Positions 49,007 to 55,282 of a stretch of 55,282 nt of DNA are shown in pieces. Made by a program: the position numbers and the translations under genes. This DNA is from Tubiluchus corallicola. Its lineage: Eukaryota > Priapulida > Priapulimorpha > Priapulimorphida > Tubiluchidae. Below the pieces are notes generated by a model. That model had not been told where the DNA came from. It ran no database searches and saw only the letters and a program-made list of their open reading frames with translations. Positions within the stretch are counted from its first letter, which is position 1. Each line of letters opens with the position of its first letter. The DNA is taken from assembly GCA_030141605.1 (NCBI GenBank), contig JAQGDQ010000413.1:150001-205282 (forward strand). Reading direction: 5' to 3'.

Positions 49007-51804
49007 ACCAAGGCTTAGGTCAACTCATAAGGCTAGAAAGAGGAGAAGGAAGATTACTCCCAGGGAAGGTTTTACCCTTTCACAATGGCAGCTCTTGCTA
49101 TAGAGCAGGTGTAACAAGATTAGATGTGACTTGAGTCAGAGCGGCTGATGGCGACTTGTCAGAGTTTGTCAGGTATATGAGATAGACGAATGAAGAAGTA
49201 AACGCACCTGTATCAGGTATTACGCGCAGCAGACCTGATTGCTGTCCATGGTAATCATCATTACCTCCATTATGATGGCAAAGTCGCTATAAATTTTGAT
49301 GTGCAAGGGGCAGATCCAGGCAAAACCACTCGATACCAGAAATTTCAGTTCGTATTAAAACTTACTAAAATGTGATTGTTGTAGCGCGCGTATCATTTAT
49401 ACTCTCATCATAGTTTGTCAGTGTAAACATTGTTAAGGCTTCCTTTATATCAATATGGGGAATCTTTAGCTCTCTCTACACGACACGCCTTCAAAAGCGG
49501 CGATCTTGATTGTTGCTATTAGACATAATGACAGTTTATTAGCTGGAATCTGTTGATGCAGTAAAACTCACGTGGAGAAGAGGCAGATTGCTTGGACCTT
49601 GCATGTGGAAAGCACATGTATATACATAATTCAAAAGCTACTATTTCAAAAAACTTTTACGCAAAATAAATTAAAACAATTGTAATATTTTCTAACTGCA
49701 CAACTTAATGTGGTATACCAGAAACAGAAACACATCAGTATCTCAATGCTGCAGCAAAAGTTTATAATCAGATTAAAATATTATTTCCATCTAATGTGAA
49801 ACCATTTTTTCGCCTGTTGAAATACATACACTATACAGTACTCGGTGAAACCATTTATGGACAACAACCGTATCATACATAACATGCTCAAGTGTACACG
49901 TATTTTGAGAAGTGATCCGTTTGGAAATCCTCTTTTTCTACTTGTAGAAGTCGTAATGGATGTTTTAGCGTTGTCAGAAAACTGCTCTTAGAACAGGTAA
50001 AATACCTTCAAAAATTGACTGCAAAGCAAAAATGAAAGCATGTTAGTAGAATTTTAAATGATAACGTTGTTGTGTTATTGTAATGGGTGTTCAATGTATA
50101 TTAACGCACTTTAAAGGTGGACTATAATATTAATTGGCAATAGACAGATGCTGCAAGTTGCTGCTTTAGTTTAAGCGTAAAATAAAAAGTTAAATATTGA
50201 TTTATTATACCAATAAGCTTTACATAAACATACAAATCTACACTCATTAGACTGCATAATACATGTGGTGCGTTACATCAGTTGTTAATCTTGCTATGAA
50301 AAGTTGTTAGTTGTTTTATTGTTTTCTGAAATAAAGAACACGTGATTTCTAAAAATTTATTGAGGTCGTCAGGTGTCAGAGCCATTGTTAACATTTTGCA
50401 GGAAAATATGGCCGAAGCCTAATGTAGTTATCCTTGTTAACACAGTCATGCTCTGTTGCACAAAACCCATTACAGTCAGCACTTGCTGCGCCGGCAATAA
50501 CTATAGCCCCTGATTCGATTCTAGCGTGATTTGAATCAGGCTGTTGTTTTAAAAGAAGTCATGTAACGTGGCGGAAACGCGTTTGATTAATACCTGTGTT
50601 CCTGAGCTCAGTACATTAAATCAATTAGTCAATTCGTGTAAGAGAAGGTAGTTAGGAGCGGGTTTAAGGTGATCGGCGTAGTGTTTAATGTTCAGTACGA
50701 TGTCCGTGTGAAGAAAATTAATTATAGTTTGATTTTAGAGTAAGCCTATATCGGAAGAACGGCTCGTAGGTAAAGCTAGAAATCACGTTGACGTCACGGA
50801 ATTGTACTTTTTCATGTGAAATTTTGATTATCAAGTGCATATGATGAAATGTCTTTAATGTTAAACGTTTATAGAAAGCAAAATGATTAATTACTGAATA
50901 GATATGAAATACGATTTCGAAAAATTTACTCTAAGTAAAGCGTGAGGTTTGCAAAAGGCCTGCACTTTATGTAATAATTATGCAAAGTATTCTCCACGCG
51001 GGTTCGCTAATATTGTAGTAAGCACAATAGGTTTTTGCGAAAATGCGTAATTATAATTTGTTTGTAAACAAAGACTTCGCATTCGTCGAACAGTTTGAGT
51101 TTGATAGCATTTTTCCGTGGTACAACAGGGATGGGGTGTTCTCATTCCCCTCCCCCTCCATACACCCTTTTCGCGTTAGGCCAGGATGTCATCCTCCTTT
51201 CCAAGAGTGCCTGATCATACATTCTTTACTTTAACTATTTTATAGTAGGTATTTGTAGATTGATAATAGAAATTGTCAATTTCCATTTGCAAAAAAGGCT
51301 ATTTTTGGTAATTTTTTGTAATGTTCCGTTATGTGTAATACATGTGTAGCTGATTGAGGCTCTCCCAGTAGTGTGCTAAATGTAACAGTCTTTTTAAATT
51401 GACAGTTTAGTTTTGTTGTACAATGCTGAAGCTCAATAACTGAGTTGAGCTTTTTGGTCCTAGTGGACATTTGGTCCTAGTGGAAATTGTCAATTGAAAT
51501 TGTTTCACAACTCTTACAGAAGTACATGGAAATTTTAATAATTTAAAATTACATTCAACAGTGTGAAGTTCTGTAGATTATGTAGGGCTTAACATTTTAA
51601 GAAAGTTTGCAAATGTGGTGTATCAATTCCACCTCAACATTACAAAATTTAAATTTGTCTGATGGGGGTTTCCTCCTGGTTACGAGCTTCCACCATAGCA
51701 TTCCGCAAGTTGTTTCTGTTGCGTTTTAATGAAAATATTAGTTCTCCAAAGTGCTACAATTTCTTCTATTAAGAGCATTACACCCAAAGCTTATCGATGA
51801 TTAT
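49007..51804. other. Longest unique stretch, nothing recognised
   Basis: About 2.8 kb with no microsatellite of note and no gene I can identify. A TGACGTCA palindrome lies at 50789-50796. A 63-codon frame at 51043-51234 has no recognisable motif. If a host exon or regulatory region exists in this window, this is one of the more plausible places. Confidence 0.4.
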
Positions 51805-51805
51805 T

Positions 51806-52705
51806 GCACTCACAAGTACAAAACACACCATGTTATACTATGCACAGGTCTCAAGGTTATTATGTGCATTAAGTAGTAGTATACAGAACCAGATTTGCAC
51901 ACACAAGTACCAAACACACCATATTATACTATGCATAGGTCTCAAGGTTATTATGTGCATTAAGTAGTAGTATACAGAGCCAGATTTGCACACACAAGTA
52001 CCAAACACACCATATTATACTATGCATAGGTCTCAAGGTTATTATGTGCATTAAGTAGTAGTATACAGAGCCAGATTTGCACACACAAGTACCAAACACA
52101 CCATATTATACTATGCATAGGTCTCAAGGTTATTATGTGCATTAAGTAGTAGTATACAGAGCCAGATTTGCACACACAAGTACCAAACACACCATATTAT
52201 ACTATGCATAGGTCTCAAGGTTATTATGTGCATTAAGTAGTAGTATACAGAGCCAGATTTGCACACACAAGTACCAAACACACCATATTATACTATGCAT
52301 AGGTCTCAAGGTTATTATGTGCATTAAGTAGTAGTATACAGAGCCAGATTTGCACACACAAGTACCAAACACACCATATTATACTATGCATAGGTCTCAA
52401 GGTTATTATGTGCATTAAGTAGTAGTATACAGAGCCAGATTTGCACACACAAGTTTTATACTATGCATAGGTCTCAAGGTTATTATGTGCATTAAGTAGT
52501 AGTATACAGAGCCAGATTTGCACACACAAGTACCAAACACACCATATTATACTATGCATAGGTCTCAAGGTTATTATGTGCATTAAGTAGTAGTATACAG
52601 AGCCAGATTTGCACACACAAGTACCAAACACACCATATTATACTATGCACAGGTCTCAAGGTTATTATGTGCATTAAGTAGTAGTATACAGAGCCAGATT
52701 TGCAG
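51806..52705. repeat. 91-bp minisatellite, 10 units
   Basis: The GCACACACAAG landmark steps by 91 bp from 51897. One internal unit near 52450 lacks 14 bp. Units are almost identical; the first and last units share GCACAGG where internal units have GCATAGG. Confidence 0.95.
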
Positions 52706-53247
52706 TCTGCAAGCTTTATAACTATAATGGTTGGCTATAATCACGTTTATTGATGTAGTTTTTATCTCACCTGTTTGAGTGCCTGGGCTTCAGGTAGAGA
52801 GCAAGCATATTATGCAATGCTCAGCCGGGCGTGACGTAACTCCATACAAAATCATGGCTCGCGAGTCACGAAGCCATACATGCAAAGTACATTTCGGTGC
52901 CATTACGAGCCGGAAGCATGCAAATGAAAATTTCGTTCAATGAGGTTCGAGATTGCTATCAGAGACACGCGCAAAAGGCGGCTTTCACGCCAACACGATG
53001 TGTAAACGACGTGTATACAATGTTATGTACCGTTGCTAACACCATGTTAGACTGAAATGATTTTCAAAATCCGTTTAATCAATTACAAAGTGGCTTTTGT
53101 TTAATAACGTTTCGTGTTTAACGCTGCGTATTGCAGCTTTTTCAACTTCAATGGTCATTTTGTTGAATTCAACTGCAGTCGTCCCGAGATGAGTTAATAA
53201 ATGTTTCGCTTTAGCCCATTAATTACACTTAACCAATTAATAGAGAG

Positions 53248-53248
<1 letters not shown>
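52706..53248. other. Unique DNA, nothing recognised
   Basis: No gene or element recognised. Confidence 0.45.

Positions 53249-53285
<37 letters not shown>
53249..53285. repeat. (ATT)n microsatellite
   Basis: About 12 ATT triplets. Confidence 0.95.
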
Positions 53286-53286
<1 letters not shown>

Positions 53287-53313
53287 TTAACAATTGCACG
53301 TTAGGAGTCCTTT

Positions 53314-53690
<377 letters not shown>

Positions 53691-54120
53691 GGCAGTATGT
53701 TCGCATAAAGCAAAAAAATGTAACTTTGGCGCGAGGCCCCGGGGAAGTATCCCCACTTACCCCCCCCCCCCCCGAAATAGGCCCTGTGTTCTTCTTCAAG
53801 AATAAAGCATACATATGCAAATTTATTTAGCTGCTGCTACTACTTGCTGCTGCTGCTGTAGTTGTCGCTGTTGTCATTTTCCGTTTCGGATTCACCTTTA
53901 CTTCTGCAGTAGACTGAAATGTGCCTATTGATTTAAAGGTATGCAGTAACTGACTATTGTACAAGCTAGAAGAAGTTTAGAGTAAATCTTTGGTTTTCTT
54001 TCTTTTCTTCGCAAGAAGTAACTTTACACATCTGAACCTACGTGAATTTTGTGGTTTCTGAGATAAAGTAAATAGGTTTATGTTTAAAGCTTACTCAAAA
54101 ATTAAAAATTAAAAACTACC
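53691..54120. other. Unique DNA with a C run
   Basis: A 14-base C run lies at 53761-53774 and a short GCT-rich patch at 53831-53870. Nothing else recognised. Confidence 0.5.
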
Positions 54121-54481
<361 letters not shown>

Positions 54482-55075
54482 TGGAGAAATGGTAGCTCTG
54501 TCTATGTTCGTTTTATCATTTCGTTTAAAACAATTCTCCAATTTCTACCCGTGGAAACAAAGAAAAAGCTGTGCATCTAACTTGGACATACATCGCCATT
54601 ATGACAACTATCTTACTCACACATTAATGCACGTGTAGCATGAGTGTAAATAAGATTTACACCTGAGCTTGTGACCAAAGAAATATGATCTGCACTTCTG
54701 ATTATTGTATAAAGCTGCGTGTCTTGAGGGAGACGTAAACATCTTAGCTTAAATTATAAACAATGGTCCGTAATGCATGACCAGTGTCGTCTGGCATAAT
54801 GCGTTATGGTGTACGCGTGTAATACGTAATCTGATTATCCTATTACTTTCCACCATTTCGAAGGAATCAGATTCTACCGAAGAATAAAATCTGACACTAT
54901 TTGTTTCATTGAGCTTGATATTGCCTGCCACGTGTAGATCTCTGGTAGAGAGATACGTCTGCTAATGCTTACGCTTTCTTCAATCCAAATGAACAAATGA
55001 GTGAATGAATTGAGAAGTGATCGAACGAATCAGTAGATCAAGCAGGCGAGAAGGAAGTGATGCAGGACATGTAGA
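54482..55075. other. Unique DNA, nothing recognised
   Basis: No gene or element recognised. Confidence 0.45.
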
Positions 55076-55077
55076 TA

Positions 55078-55282
55078 GAAAAAAATAAATAAAGACAGAA
55101 AAATGCTTAAAAGAAAGAAAGACATAAAAAAGAACGAACAAACGAAAGAAAAAAGAAAGAAAGAAAAAAGAAGGAAAGAAAGAAAGAAAGAAAAAAAGAA
55201 GGAAGGAAAGAAAGAAAAAAGAAGGAAGGAAAGAAAGAAAGAAAAAAAGAAGGAAGGAAAGAAAGAAAGAAAAAGAAATTTC
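55078..55282. repeat. Degenerate (AAAG/GGAA)n purine array, runs off the window
   Basis: AAAG and GGAA tetramers in repeating phrases of about 40 bp near 55160-55275. Truncated by the window end. Confidence 0.9.

Overview
This is AT-rich, intron/intergenic-type DNA from a eukaryote, almost certainly an invertebrate metazoan. The reasons are the lack of any dense coding sequence, the very heavy load of long microsatellites and minisatellites, and fragments of several animal-type transposable elements (CR1/L2/Jockey-like LINE tails, an RTE-like LINE tail, tRNA- and 5S-derived SINE-like units, a Tc1/mariner-superfamily deletion derivative). I cannot name the phylum from this window. I found no host protein-coding gene that I can support. 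Nearly all long open frames are translations of simple repeats or of minisatellites with stop-free units.

Layout. 0-8 kb: one copy of an unclassified ~680 bp dispersed repeat (190-870), a TTG/CTG cluster (1.84-2.37 kb), a GA array (3.6 kb), a 17-bp minisatellite (4.04-4.27 kb), a decayed 5S-like relic (5.27 kb) and a 63-bp minisatellite (6.26-7.51 kb). 8-20 kb: a short RTE-derived element with a clean 17-bp target-site duplication (8.33-8.82 kb), LINE 3' fragments at 11.0, 16.1 and 17.9 kb, and tetranucleotide and pentanucleotide arrays. The 17.9 kb LINE fragment is bracketed by an unusual 85-bp direct repeat. 20-30 kb: a mariner-type deletion derivative (21.5-22.1 kb), further LINE ends (23.0-24.0 kb), a TAG/TAA array, a 51-bp minisatellite carrying a CRE-type palindrome in almost every unit (26.7-27.2 kb) and a TTG cluster containing a 727-bp-spaced tandem duplication. 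30-40 kb: a 30-unit, 84-bp minisatellite with an AATAAA in nearly every unit, a decaying array (32.6-33.5 kb), a tRNA-derived SINE (34.9 kb), the second RTE-derived copy (35.6 kb), a 1.5 kb pentamer-lattice array and a LINE tail. 40-55 kb: a MITE-like element (40.4 kb), a 5S rRNA-like sequence (41.5 kb), more LINE 3' ends joined to ACTT and ATTG arrays, the inverted mate of the first repeat (46.5-47.2 kb), a hexamer array, a 91-bp minisatellite, a GA/T62/G29 block and a minus-strand SINE ending in an AAT array.

How it fits together. The window is best read as a graveyard of retroelements whose 3' tails have repeatedly grown into microsatellites: (GATT)n, (ACTT)n, (ATT)n, (TCATAG)n and (GAA)n each sit directly at a recognisable element end. 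A 15-nt tail shared by the 34.9 kb SINE and two LINE 3' ends suggests a SINE-LINE partnership. I did not find an obviously new gene system. The items most worth checking are the short RTE-derived family with a fixed 5' end, the 85-bp LINE flanking duplication, the SINE-LINE tail match and the CRE and poly(A)-signal minisatellites.
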